A stretch of 64,000 nt of DNA from JAENVU01 sp963801105 (GTDB lineage Bacteria > Actinomycetota > Acidimicrobiia > IMCC26256 > JAENVU01). The stretch spans positions 3,534,001-3,598,000 of the forward strand of contig CAWDDH010000003.1 of assembly GCA_963801105.1 (NCBI GenBank), written 5' to 3'. Position numbers and translations under genes: made by a program. Shown piece after piece: positions 34,057 to 42,291 of the stretch (positions are counted from its first letter, which is position 1; each line of letters opens with the position of its first letter). The notes under the pieces are model-generated. The model was not told where the DNA came from, did not search any database, and saw only the letters and a list, made by a program, of their open reading frames with translations.

Positions 34057-34084
34057 CGCCAGGAAGCCGGAGTCCTCGCGCAGG

Positions 34085-34090
34085 TAGGCT
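34085..34090 (+). promoter_or_regulatory. -10 box TAGGCT of the GT4 gene
   Basis: TAGGCT is 10 bases before ATG 34101 and no Shine-Dalgarno is visible, so the transcript should be nearly leaderless. Confidence 0.45.
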
Positions 34091-34100
34091 GCTCGCTCTC

Positions 34101-35423
34101 ATGGCGACCTCCCCCCGACTCGGTAGCTCGCGCTCCGGCCCGAAGCTGCCCGAGTCACTCCGCGTCGCCTGGCTGATCTACCGGGGCAACCCCCACTGTG
34201 GCGGCCAGGGCGTCTACACGACCTACATCGCGCGCGAGGCGATCGCGCTCGGCCACCACGTCGAGGTCCTCGCGGGCCCGCCGTACCCCGAGCTGGACGA
34301 CCCCCAGGGACTCGTCAAGATCCCGAGCCTCGACCTCTACCCCTCCGGGAACCCGTTCCGGGTGCCCTGGCCGTGGGAGTTCCGGGACGCGATCGACCTC
34401 GGCGAGTTCGGTCTGATGTGCACCGGTGTCTTCCCCGAGCCGTGGGCGTTCACCCGTCGGGCCTACCGCTGGCTCGCGGCGCATCGCGCCGACTTCGACC
34501 TCGTTCACGACAACCAGTCGTTCGGCTCCGGCCTCGCCTCGATGATGGACGACGGCTGGGCGGTCTGCGCGACGCTCCACCACCCGATCACCGTCGACCG
34601 GGACCTCGAGCTCGCGCACGCGACGAACGCGTTCCAGCGGTTCAACCTGCGGCGCTGGTACGCGTTCCTCGAGATGCAGATGAAGGTCGCACGCCAGGTC
34701 CCACGACTCGTGACGGTGAGCGAGAACTCCCGCAAGGACATCATCGCCCAGATGCGCGTCCGCGAGGAGCAGCTGCGCATCGTACCCGTGGGCGTCGACC
34801 AGGACGTCTTCCGCCCGCTCCCCGAGATCGAGCGCGTCCCGGGCCGGCTGCTCGTGACCACGTCGTCGGACCAACCGCTCAAGGGACTCGTCCCGCTGCT
34901 CGAGGCGGTGGCCAAGGTGCGGACCGAGCGCGACGACGTCCACCTCGTCGTCATCGGCAAGCCCAAGGACGGGTCGAAGATCCCCGCCCTGCTCGACAAG
35001 CTCGGGCTGCGCCCGCACGTCGAGTTCGTCTCCGGGGTCGCGACCCAGCGGATCGTGGAGCTCTACGCCGAGTGCGAGGTCGCGGTCATCCCGTCGCTCT
35101 ACGAAGGCTTCTCACTCCCCGCGATCGAGGGCATGGCCTGCGGGACCCCGCTCGTGACCACCACGGGCGGTGCGCTCCCCGAGGTGACGGGCCCGTCGGG
35201 TGGAGCGGCGCTGACCGTCCCGCCGAGCGACCCGGGTGCGCTCGCCGGCGCGATCGTCACGATGCTGGACGACCCGGAGCTGCGGGCCCGCATCGGCGCG
35301 GCCGGCCGGGAGCGGGTCCTGGATCGCTTCACCTGGCGCAGGACCGCGCTCGGCATGATCGAGAACTGGTACGAGACGCTGGAGATCACCGAGGGCACTC
35401 GCGCGCTGGAACAGGCGGGATAG
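34101..35423 (+). CDS. GT4 family glycosyltransferase
   Basis: 440 residues. GT-B fold: the N-terminal acceptor domain begins VAWLIYRGNPHCGGQGVYTTYIAREAI-like and contains DLVHDNQSFGSG and ATLHHPITVDRD. The C-terminal donor domain has TTSSDQPLKGL, VVIGKPKDG and the nucleotide-sugar motif VIPSLYEGFSLPAIEGMACG with both acidic residues. Retaining GT4 enzymes use UDP- or GDP-sugars. It leads a four-gene run with a methyltransferase two bases downstream, an alpha-alpha-toroid protein and a lipoprotein, and probably builds or modifies a surface or storage glycan/glycolipid. The acceptor is unknown. Confidence 0.92.
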   Translation: MATSPRLGSSRSGPKLPESLRVAWLIYRGNPHCGGQGVYTTYIAREAIALGHHVEVLAGPPYPELDDPQGLVKIPSLDLYPSGNPFRVPWPWEFRDAIDLGEFGLMCTGVFPEPWAFTRRAYRWLAAHRADFDLVHDNQSFGSGLASMMDDGWAVCATLHHPITVDRDLELAHATNAFQRFNLRRWYAFLEMQMKVARQVPRLVTVSENSRKDIIAQMRVREEQLRIVPVGVDQDVFRPLPEIERVPGRLLVTTSSDQPLKGLVPLLEAVAKVRTERDDVHLVVIGKPKDGSKIPALLDKLGLRPHVEFVSGVATQRIVELYAECEVAVIPSLYEGFSLPAIEGMACGTPLVTTTGGALPEVTGPSGGAALTVPPSDPGALAGAIVTMLDDPELRARIGAAGRERVLDRFTWRRTALGMIENWYETLEITEGTRALEQAG

Positions 35424-35425
35424 GG

Positions 35426-36142
35426 ATGCTCACCGTCGACTTCGACCGGCTCCGCCTCCAACCCGGCGACCGCCTCCTCGACATGGGCTGTGGCGGTGGC
35501 CGCCACGCGTTCGCGGCAATGAAGCGCGGCGCGTCGGTGATCGCGCTCGACTACTCCGAGGCCGACCTCAAGGACGTGCGCGCCACCGTCGGCGCGATGC
35601 ACGAGGCCGGCGAGGTCCCGACGACCCAGCCGTGGCTCACGGTCAACGGCGACGCCCTCCGACTCCCGTTCCCCGACGCCTCGCTCGACCGCGTGGTCTG
35701 CTCCGAGGTGCTCGAGCACATCTGGGACTACCGCGGCGCCATCGCGGAGCTGGTCCGGGTGCTCAAGCCCGGCGGGCGCATGGCCGTGACCGTGCCGACG
35801 CGCTGGCCGGAGCGGATCAACTGGGCGCTCGACTACGAGTATCACGACGCGCCCGGCGCGCACGTGCGCATCTTCCGCCAGCACGAGCTGGAGCAGGACC
35901 TCGAAGCCGCCGGGCTCTGGCTCCGCGGCTCGCACCACGCGCACGCGCTCCACTCCCCGTACTGGTGGATCCGCTGTGCCGGCGGTGTGGGCCAACCCGA
36001 CCGCCCGATCGCTCGCCGGTACCACGACTTCCTCGTATGGCAGCTCACCAAGAACCCCAAGTGGCTCGCGGGCGTCGACCGCGCGCTCAACCCGCTCATG
36101 GGCAAGAGCCTCGTGATCTACTCGCAGAAGGTGGACGTGTGA
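35426..36142 (+). CDS. Class I SAM-dependent methyltransferase
   Basis: 238 residues from ATG 35426, two bases after the GT4 stop. SAM-binding motif I is LLDMGCGGGRHAFAA, the acidic post-I residue is in ALDYSEADL, and motif IV is VVCSEVLEHIWD followed by RVLKPGGRMAVTVP. The C-terminal part (YEYHDAPGAHVRIFRQ) is unusual and may bind the acceptor. Coupling to a GT4 gene suggests O-methylation of the glycan made by the cluster. Confidence 0.9.
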   Translation: MLTVDFDRLRLQPGDRLLDMGCGGGRHAFAAMKRGASVIALDYSEADLKDVRATVGAMHEAGEVPTTQPWLTVNGDALRLPFPDASLDRVVCSEVLEHIWDYRGAIAELVRVLKPGGRMAVTVPTRWPERINWALDYEYHDAPGAHVRIFRQHELEQDLEAAGLWLRGSHHAHALHSPYWWIRCAGGVGQPDRPIARRYHDFLVWQLTKNPKWLAGVDRALNPLMGKSLVIYSQKVDV

Positions 36143-36155
36143 TCGGAGGGACGCG

Positions 36156-37232
36156 ATGACCGTCGAGGGCGTGTTCGAAACGCCACACCTGGCCGCGACC
36201 GTCGACGCCATCGCGTCGGTCCAGCAGGCGGACGGCAACATCCCATGGATCCCGGGCGGGCACACGGACCCCTGGAACCTCGTCGAGGCCGCGATGGCGC
36301 TCGACGTCGGCGGCCACCACGACGCCGCCGCTCGCGCCTACGAATGGCTCCGACGCATGCAGAACCGCGACGGGTCCTGGCACGCGTACTACGTCGGCGA
36401 CGAGGTGAAGGACCCCACGCTCGACACGAACGTCGCCTGCTATGTCGCGACCGGGGTCTGGCACCACTATCTGACCACCGGCGACACCGCGTTCCTGCGC
36501 GAGTTCTGGCCGGTCGTCGAGAAGACCATCGACTACGCGCTCGGTCTCCAGACCGAGACGGGCGAGGTCGCGTGGCGCGCCGACGACCCCGCCGACGGAG
36601 CACTTCTGACCGGGTCGTCGAGCATCCACCACAGCCTCCGATGTGCCATCGCTGTCGCCGGGCGCCTCGGCCACGACCGTCCCGACTGGGAGCTGTCGGT
36701 CGGTTCGCTCGCCATCGCCATCGCCCACCGCCCCGAGCGCTTCCTCGACAAGTCGCGCTGGGCGATGGACTGGTACTACCCGATCCTCGGGGGCGTCCTA
36801 CGCGGAGGACCGGCCCAGGCCCGCATCGCGGCCTACTGGGACACGTTCGTGGTCCCGGGTCGCGGCGTGCGGTGCGTCTCGGACCAGCCCTGGGTCACCG
36901 CCGCCGAGACGTGCGAGCTGGTCATGGCGCTCGACGCGATCGGCGAGTCCGAGCGGGCGCACACGCTGTTCGGTTGGATCCAGTTCCTCCGTCACGACGA
37001 CGGCGCGTACTGGTGCGGCATGAACTTCGACGGCGAGCTCTTCGACCGGCCCGGCGAGCACTTCACTGCCGACCATCCGACCTGGAACTCCGCAGCCGTC
37101 GTACTCGCCGCGCATGCACTCGGTGGCGAAGGTCCGACGGCGGGTCTGTTCCGCGGCGAGGACCTGCCGGTCGGCCTCTCGGCCGAGGAACTCATCGAGG
37201 CCGGCACCGAGATCGATCGCCAACGCCGGTGA
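36156..37232 (+). CDS. Alpha/alpha-toroid protein (prenyltransferase/squalene-cyclase-like repeat)
   Basis: 358 residues with a GGAGGGAC ribosome site. The sequence is a series of helical hairpins with aromatic and histidine-rich turns: DGNIPWIPGGHTDPWN, RRMQNRDGSWHAYYVG, DEVKDPTLDTNVACYVATG, SSIHHSLRCA and DGAYWCGMNFDGE. QxxDGSW-type motifs resemble the repeats of squalene cyclases and prenyltransferases, but DPTLDTNVA and the length also recall (alpha/alpha)6 glycosidases. No transmembrane segment or signal. It lies between a methyltransferase and a lipoprotein (4-base overlap with the latter). Function unknown; a glycan- or isoprenoid-handling enzyme is inferred. Confidence 0.75.
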   Translation: MTVEGVFETPHLAATVDAIASVQQADGNIPWIPGGHTDPWNLVEAAMALDVGGHHDAAARAYEWLRRMQNRDGSWHAYYVGDEVKDPTLDTNVACYVATGVWHHYLTTGDTAFLREFWPVVEKTIDYALGLQTETGEVAWRADDPADGALLTGSSSIHHSLRCAIAVAGRLGHDRPDWELSVGSLAIAIAHRPERFLDKSRWAMDWYYPILGGVLRGGPAQARIAAYWDTFVVPGRGVRCVSDQPWVTAAETCELVMALDAIGESERAHTLFGWIQFLRHDDGAYWCGMNFDGELFDRPGEHFTADHPTWNSAAVVLAAHALGGEGPTAGLFRGEDLPVGLSAEELIEAGTEIDRQRR

Positions 37233-37996
37233 CCAGGTCCGGCCGACACGTCGTCTCGGCCGGGTTCGCCACCCTCGCGATCCTGGCGGCCGGCGCCTGC
37301 GGCAGCGGCTCGTCGAGCACGCCGGATTCGACCACCCGGCCCCGCGCCACGACCAGCTCCTCGACCACCCCATCGCCCCGCGCCGTGCTCGCGGCGCCGC
37401 TGCTCCCGCTGTTTCCGTTCCAGTCCGCCGCCGAGGCCGCCGCCTGGTCGCACGACTCCGAGCACGACACCCGGTTCGGCGACGCCGGGGCGACCGCGCT
37501 GGCCTTCGCCCGGTTCCTCGGGTACGCCGAGATCGACCGCGTCGTCCGCATCCGGACCGACGCGACCGGCGCGCACGTCTCGGTCGGCGCGTTCGTTCCC
37601 GACACCGACCGTCTCACCATCGCCGCGGTCGTCCACCTCGTCCGGTACGCGGCCGACGCCGCGTCGCCGTGGGAGGTGGTCGGCACCGACGACACCGACC
37701 TCACGCTGACCGAACCGGCGTACGGGTCCGCGGTCGCCTCGCCGCTCGCCGTCGCCGGAAGGATCAGCGGAGTCGACGAGAGCATCAAGGTACGCGTCGT
37801 GCAGCTGCACGCGAACGGTGTGCTCGGGGAGTTCTGCTGTACGCCCGCCGGCGGCCGGGACTCGGCCTGGTCGTCGTCGGTGGCGTTCACGACTCCGACC
37901 GATCCCATCCTCATGGTCAGTGTGTCGACCGGAGGTCACATCCTGGACGTCGAACGATTCGCGGTCAACGGGGTCCGGCGCGCCGATCCGGGTTGA
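37229..37996 (+). CDS. Lipoprotein with Gmad2-like immunoglobulin-type domain
   Basis: 255 residues from GTG 37229 (GTGA overlap). The signal peptide ends in the lipobox LAAGAC, giving a lipid-anchored cysteine around residue 23. A Ser/Thr linker follows. The middle part (about 60-160) is an alpha/beta domain, and the last 90 residues (SPLAVAGRISGVDESIKVRV, then GRDSAWSSSVAF) resemble the Gmad2 bacterial Ig-like domain of spore-germination and surface proteins. Exported and attached to the outer leaflet, probably assisting the cluster's glycan outside the membrane. Confidence 0.82.
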   Translation: MTRSGRHVVSAGFATLAILAAGACGSGSSSTPDSTTRPRATTSSSTTPSPRAVLAAPLLPLFPFQSAAEAAAWSHDSEHDTRFGDAGATALAFARFLGYAEIDRVVRIRTDATGAHVSVGAFVPDTDRLTIAAVVHLVRYAADAASPWEVVGTDDTDLTLTEPAYGSAVASPLAVAGRISGVDESIKVRVVQLHANGVLGEFCCTPAGGRDSAWSSSVAFTTPTDPILMVSVSTGGHILDVERFAVNGVRRADPG

Positions 37997-38015
37997 GCGC
38001 GAGCTGCCCGACGGA

Positions 38016-38633
38016 TCAACCTCGGCGGAGGGTCCGCAGGGAGCCGGTCGTCGCGATCGGGGTGAGTCCGTCGGCGACGGCCCGCTGCCAGATGCGGAAC
38101 GGCGCCTGGCCACCGGCGTCGGGATCCTCGAAGACGTCGTGGATCGCGAGCACGCCGCCGGGGAGGACATGCCCGGCCCAGGTCTCGTAGTCGGCGGTGG
38201 CGACGTCCTCCGCGTGGCCCCCGTCGATGAACAGGAACCCGAGCGGTGTGGTCCAGAACCGTCCGACGGTCGGCGAGTCGCCCAGCACCCCGACGACGAC
38301 CGACTCCAGCCCGGCATCCTCGATCGTCCGCCGGAAGAACGGCAGCGTGTCCATCCGCCCGGTGCGCGGATCTACCACCTCACTGTCGTGGTGCTCCCAC
38401 CCGGCCTGGTTCTCCTCGGACCCGTGGTGGTGGTCGATCGTGAACAGCACGGTCGATCGCGCCCGTGCCGAGGCCCCGAGGTACACGCCGGACTTCCCGC
38501 AGTACGACCCGATCTCGAGCAACGGCCCGACCCGGCCACCGTCGAGCCCGGCCTCGTGCAACGCGAGCCCCTCGTCGTCGGGCATGAAGCCCTTCGCGGC
38601 GCGAGCGACCGCCAACTCGTTCGGGGTGAGCAC
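38016..38633 (-). CDS. Class I SAM-dependent methyltransferase (Methyltransf_24 type)
   Basis: 205 residues from GTG 38633, two bases after the acyl-CoA mutase stop. LLEIGSYCGKSGVYLG is SAM motif I, TIDHHHGSEEN the acidic strand, and FLFIDGGHAEDVATADYETW with GGVLAIHDV the later motifs, the pattern of cephalosporin-hydroxylase/sugar O-methyltransferase-like enzymes. It follows the mutase on the same strand but faces the GT4 cluster, with which its function (glycan methylation) fits better; that is inference. Confidence 0.86.
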   Translation of the reverse strand: MLTPNELAVARAAKGFMPDDEGLALHEAGLDGGRVGPLLEIGSYCGKSGVYLGASARARSTVLFTIDHHHGSEENQAGWEHHDSEVVDPRTGRMDTLPFFRRTIEDAGLESVVVGVLGDSPTVGRFWTTPLGFLFIDGGHAEDVATADYETWAGHVLPGGVLAIHDVFEDPDAGGQAPFRIWQRAVADGLTPIATTGSLRTLRRG

Positions 38634-38635
38634 GA

Positions 38636-40222
38636 CTAGATGACCGGGGTCTCGCGGTACCGACCGAAGACGTCGGCGAGAGCATCCATCGTCTCGCCGA
38701 CGGTCGCGTACGCGCGGGCCGCGTCGAGCAACGCGGGCATCAGGTTGACGGTCGGGTCGGCGGCATCCGCACGGAGCCGGGCGAGGGCGGCGTCGACACC
38801 TTCGGAGTCGCGGTCCGCCTTGACCGCGGCCAACCGCTTGAGCTGCTGCTCCTCGCACTCGCGACCGATCTCGAGGGTGTCCGGCGGCGGCGCGTCGTTG
38901 CCCTCGAAGAAGTCGGTCACGCCGACCATCGTGTGGCGTCCGTCGTTGAGCTTGCGCTCGACGTCGTAGGCGGCTTGGGCGATCTCGGTCTGGTACCAGC
39001 CGCGCTCGATGCCGACCAGCGCACCCTCGAGCATCGATCCGCCCCCGAGGCCGTCGACGTAGGCGAACATCGCTTCGGCTTCACGCTCCATCTCGTCGGT
39101 CAGCGCCTCGACGAACCAGGAGCCGCCGAGTGGGTCCGCGACGTTGGCGACGCGCGTCTCGTGCGCGATCACCTGCTGCGTGCGCAACGCGAGGCGTGCC
39201 GCCCTCTCGGTGGGCAACGCGAGCGCCTCGTCGAACGAGTTCGTGTGCAGGCTCTGGGTCCCGCCCATCACGCCCGCGAGCGCCTCGATCGCGGTGCGCA
39301 CCAGGTTCACCTCGGGCTGCTGGGCGGTCAGTGACACGCCCGCGGTCTGCGTGTGGAAACGCAGCTGCATCGATCGCTCGTTCCGCGCGCCGTAGCGGTC
39401 GCGCATCCAGCGCGCCCAGATCCGGCGCGCGGCCCGGTACTTCGCGATCTCCTCGAAGAAGTCGATGTGCGCGTTGAAGAAGAAGGAGAGCCGCGGCGCG
39501 AACTCATCGACGTCGAGGCCGGCGGCGATCGCGGCCTCGACGTAGGCGAACCCGTTGCCGACGGTGAAGGCGAGCTCCTGCGCGGCGGTCGAGCCCGCCT
39601 CGCGGATGTGATAGCCGGAGATGGACACCGAGTGCCATCGCGGCATCTCCGCCGCGGTGAACCGGATCACGTCGCTCACGAGACGCATGCTCGGTCGCGG
39701 CGGGAACACGAACTCCTTCTGGGCCTGGTACTCCTTGAGGATGTCGTTCTGGAGCGTGCCGCCCAGGCGCGCCCGCTCGACGCCGCCCGACTCCGCCGCG
39801 GCGACGTACATCGCGAGCAGGACCGGCGCCGGCGAGTTGATCGTCATCGACGTCGTGACCGACGCCAGGTCGATGTCCCGGTAGAGGTCCGTGACGTCGG
39901 CGAGGGTGTCGACCGAGACCCCGCACTTGCCGACCTCGCCGAGCGCGAGCGGGTCGTCGGAGTCGCGGCCCATCAGCGTGGGCAGGTCGAACGCGGCGGA
40001 CAAGCCGTCGCCGCCGGCCGCGAGCAGCTCCTTGAAGCGCAGGTTGGTGTCGATCGGCGTGCCGAACCCGGCGAACATCCGCATCGTCCACAGCTTCGAG
40101 CGGTACATGTCCGGGTACGGGCCCCGGGTGTAGGGCCACTCCCCCGGTCGTTCGGCGCCGTCGGGCCCGTAGACCGAATCGACCTCGAGCCCGGAATAGG
40201 TGGAGAAGTCACGCTCGGCCAT
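38636..40222 (-). CDS. B12-dependent acyl-CoA mutase large subunit, isobutyryl-CoA mutase-like signature
   Basis: 528 residues from ATG 40222. TIM-barrel half only: no C-terminal cobalamin-binding DxHxxG domain, so a small B12 subunit must be encoded elsewhere. Family segments LWTMRMFAGFG, GLSAAFDLPTLMG, LQNDILKEYQAQKE, SVSISGYHIREAG (His205) and LHTNSFDEALALPTE are present. The residues that choose the substrate carboxylate in methylmalonyl-CoA mutase (Tyr89, Arg207) align by eye with Phe50 and Gln168, the pair found in isobutyryl-CoA mutase. Ala77 is not the Asp of 2-hydroxyisobutyryl-CoA mutase. It therefore probably isomerises a branched, uncharged acyl-CoA. MeaB at 24152-25093 may be its chaperone. 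Confidence 0.88.
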   Translation of the reverse strand: MAERDFSTYSGLEVDSVYGPDGAERPGEWPYTRGPYPDMYRSKLWTMRMFAGFGTPIDTNLRFKELLAAGGDGLSAAFDLPTLMGRDSDDPLALGEVGKCGVSVDTLADVTDLYRDIDLASVTTSMTINSPAPVLLAMYVAAAESGGVERARLGGTLQNDILKEYQAQKEFVFPPRPSMRLVSDVIRFTAAEMPRWHSVSISGYHIREAGSTAAQELAFTVGNGFAYVEAAIAAGLDVDEFAPRLSFFFNAHIDFFEEIAKYRAARRIWARWMRDRYGARNERSMQLRFHTQTAGVSLTAQQPEVNLVRTAIEALAGVMGGTQSLHTNSFDEALALPTERAARLALRTQQVIAHETRVANVADPLGGSWFVEALTDEMEREAEAMFAYVDGLGGGSMLEGALVGIERGWYQTEIAQAAYDVERKLNDGRHTMVGVTDFFEGNDAPPPDTLEIGRECEEQQLKRLAAVKADRDSEGVDAALARLRADAADPTVNLMPALLDAARAYATVGETMDALADVFGRYRETPVI

Positions 40223-40284
40223 CGCGACAGTCTCGCATGCCCGCCCGCCGGCCGACGCGGTGGCCCGCGCCCGGGCGAGCCGGG

Positions 40285-41046
40285 TCAGGCGAGGCCGAGC
40301 ATCTCGCTGACCCCGTGCCGGTGCCCGGCGGTGTACCCACCGTCCACGGGCAGTGCGACCCCGGTCACGAACGACGCGTCGGCGGAGCAGAGGAACAGCG
40401 CCGCGGCCGCGATCTCCTCGGCGCGTCCGAGACGCCCGAGCTGGTGCGCGGCGGCGATGTCGGCCCGCACCGGCGCCATGCCCTCCATGGCGAACACGTC
40501 CTCCAGCATCGGCGTCTCGATGAAGCCGGGGCAGATCGCGTTCACGCGGATGCCGGAGCGGCCGTAGTCGATCGCCATGTTCTTGGTGAGAATCACGACG
40601 CCGCCCTTGGCCGCGTTGTAGGTCGAGCCGCCCTCGGTCCCGGCGAGGCCCTCGACGCTCGCGATGTTCACGATCGTTCCGCGTTCGCCGTCGACGAGCT
40701 CCTGTCCGAGCATCACCGCGACCGCGTGCTTGTCGACCAGGAACGTGCCCTTCAGATTGATGTCGACGACGCGGTCCCACTCCTCCGCCGGCACCAGGTG
40801 CACGGGTCCGCCCCCGGCCACCCCCGCGGCGTGGACCACCGCGTCGAGCCGACCGTGCTCGGCGACCACGGCGGCGACGGCCGCCTCGATCGCGGGCTCG
40901 TCGCGCACGTCCAGGTCCACGTCGGACCCCGCGAGGTCCCAGCCGACGACGGTCGCGCCCTCCTCTCGGAACCGCGCGGTGGCCGCGGCCCCGATGCCCG
41001 ACGCCGCGCCCGTGACCACGGCGACCTTGCCTGCGAGCCGACCCAT
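40285..41046 (-). CDS. Short-chain dehydrogenase/reductase (classical SDR)
   Basis: 253 residues from ATG 41046 with a strong GGGAGGG ribosome site. TGAASGIGAAA binds the dinucleotide, NIASVEG carries the catalytic serine region, and STYNAAKGG the Tyr/Lys pair; NAICPGFIETPM follows. The acidic residue after beta-2 (GWDLAGSDVDLD) suggests NAD preference. Fatty-acyl, steroid or sugar alcohols are all possible substrates. It lies 62 bases upstream of the acyl-CoA mutase, so a common role in acyl-CoA breakdown is plausible. Confidence 0.9.
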   Translation of the reverse strand: MGRLAGKVAVVTGAASGIGAAATARFREEGATVVGWDLAGSDVDLDVRDEPAIEAAVAAVVAEHGRLDAVVHAAGVAGGGPVHLVPAEEWDRVVDINLKGTFLVDKHAVAVMLGQELVDGERGTIVNIASVEGLAGTEGGSTYNAAKGGVVILTKNMAIDYGRSGIRVNAICPGFIETPMLEDVFAMEGMAPVRADIAAAHQLGRLGRAEEIAAAALFLCSADASFVTGVALPVDGGYTAGHRHGVSEMLGLA

Positions 41047-41123
41047 CGAGCCCTCCCGGTGCGCGAAATGGAACGCGTTACTGTCCCGGCGACTCGCCCC
41101 TGCCGTCAAGTTCCGGAGCGCCC

Positions 41124-42215
41124 ATGAGCATGGACTTCGCCCTCTTCTACGAGATCCCCGTACCCCGGCCCTGGGGACCGGACAGCGACCACCGGGCCTA
41201 CCGGAACGTGATCACCCAGGCCGTGCACGGTGAGCGGGCCGGCTTCAGCTCCTTCTGGACCGTGGAGCACCACTTCCTGGACGAGTACTCCCACTGCTCG
41301 GCCCCCGACGCGCTCTACGGCGCCATCGCCGCGCAGACCACGACCATGCGGATCGGGCACGGCGTGCGACTCCTGCCGTACCCCTACAACCATCCGGTCC
41401 GGGCCGCGGAGGCGGGAGCCGTGGTCGACCTCGTCTCGGACGGACGGCTCGAGTTCGGGACCGGGCGCTCCTCGACCCGCGCCGAGCTCGAGGGCTTCGG
41501 CGCGGACCCGAACCTCACGCGCGCACAGTGGGAGGAAGGGCTACGTCTCGTCGTGCGGGCCTGGACCGAGGACACTTTCGAGGCCGACGGACCCACCTGG
41601 AAGGTCCCGCCGCGCCGCCTGCACCCCAAGCCGCTGCAGCAGCCGCACCCGCCGCTGTGGGTGGCCTCCACGAACCCCGAGAGCCACGGCATCGCCGGCG
41701 AGCTCGGGCTCGGGCTGCTCTCGTTCACCATCGGCGTGCCACCCGAGGAGCTCGGCGAGCGCATCAAGATCTTCCGCGACGCGCAGACCCGCGCGGAACC
41801 GATCGGCAAGTTCGTGAACCCACGCGCCGCCACGTTCACGATGGTGCACTGCGCGGAGACCGACGAGCAGGCCTTCGCGGAGGCCGCGGAATCGTTCGAG
41901 TGGTACGTCCGCACGGCGCTCTGGCACATCGGGACGGTGGCGGAGTGGCAGGCCGGCGAGCCACTCGGGACCTATGACTACGCCGAGGCCATCAAGGACC
42001 TCGATCTCTCACTGCTCACGTTCGACTACCTGCAGTCCTCGGGTGCATGCATCGTCGGCGGACCGGAACGGTGCCTCGAGGTCGCCCGGCGATACGACGC
42101 GGCCGACTGCGACCTGCTGTTGTGCCTGCTCAACCCGTACAAGATCGCCCACGACTCCGTCATGCGCTCGATCGAGCTGCTCGGCGAGCACGTGATCCCT
42201 GCGCTGGCGGCGTAA
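41124..42215 (+). CDS. LLM-class flavin/F420-dependent oxidoreductase
   Basis: 363 residues. Bacterial luciferase-like TIM barrel: FWTVEHHFLDEYSH (the EHH motif of the LLM family), RIGHGVRLLPYPYNHPVRAAEAGAVVDLVSDGRLEFGTGRS-type active-site strand, and PPLWVASTNPESHGIAGELG. Members use FMNH2 or F420. The nearby F420 genes make F420 possible but do not prove it. GGAG precedes the start, and TACTGT at 41079-41084 is a possible -10 about 40 bases upstream. Divergent from the SDR gene. Confidence 0.9.
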   Translation: MSMDFALFYEIPVPRPWGPDSDHRAYRNVITQAVHGERAGFSSFWTVEHHFLDEYSHCSAPDALYGAIAAQTTTMRIGHGVRLLPYPYNHPVRAAEAGAVVDLVSDGRLEFGTGRSSTRAELEGFGADPNLTRAQWEEGLRLVVRAWTEDTFEADGPTWKVPPRRLHPKPLQQPHPPLWVASTNPESHGIAGELGLGLLSFTIGVPPEELGERIKIFRDAQTRAEPIGKFVNPRAATFTMVHCAETDEQAFAEAAESFEWYVRTALWHIGTVAEWQAGEPLGTYDYAEAIKDLDLSLLTFDYLQSSGACIVGGPERCLEVARRYDAADCDLLLCLLNPYKIAHDSVMRSIELLGEHVIPALAA

Positions 42216-42232
42216 CCGAGTCACGGCCGCGC

Positions 42233-42251
42233 CCGGGATCTCCCTTCCCGG
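42233..42251 (+). terminator. Weak hairpin after the LLM gene
   Basis: CCGGGA (42233-42238) pairs with TCCCGG (42246-42251) around a seven-base loop. The stem is only six bases and no T tract follows, so termination would be partial. Confidence 0.3.
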
Positions 42252-42255
42252 ATCC

Positions 42256-42261
42256 TACAAT
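42256..42261 (+). promoter_or_regulatory. -10 box TACAAT of the acyltransferase gene
   Basis: TACAAT is followed by a leader of about 25 bases with GGAGAG just before ATG 42292. Confidence 0.45.
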
Positions 42262-42291
42262 GGTCTGCCCGAAGGTCGGGCTGGAGAGTTG

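Noticed and set aside
32331..34100. Forward-strand open frame antisense to the S9 peptidase, continuous with GT4
   Set aside because: Homology of the GT4 protein begins only near 34101 after a -10 box; the antisense part has no recognisable protein features.
38636..40222. Methylmalonyl-CoA mutase assignment
   Set aside because: The carboxylate-binding Tyr/Arg pair appears to be Phe/Gln and no cobalamin domain is attached, so the specific name was not used.
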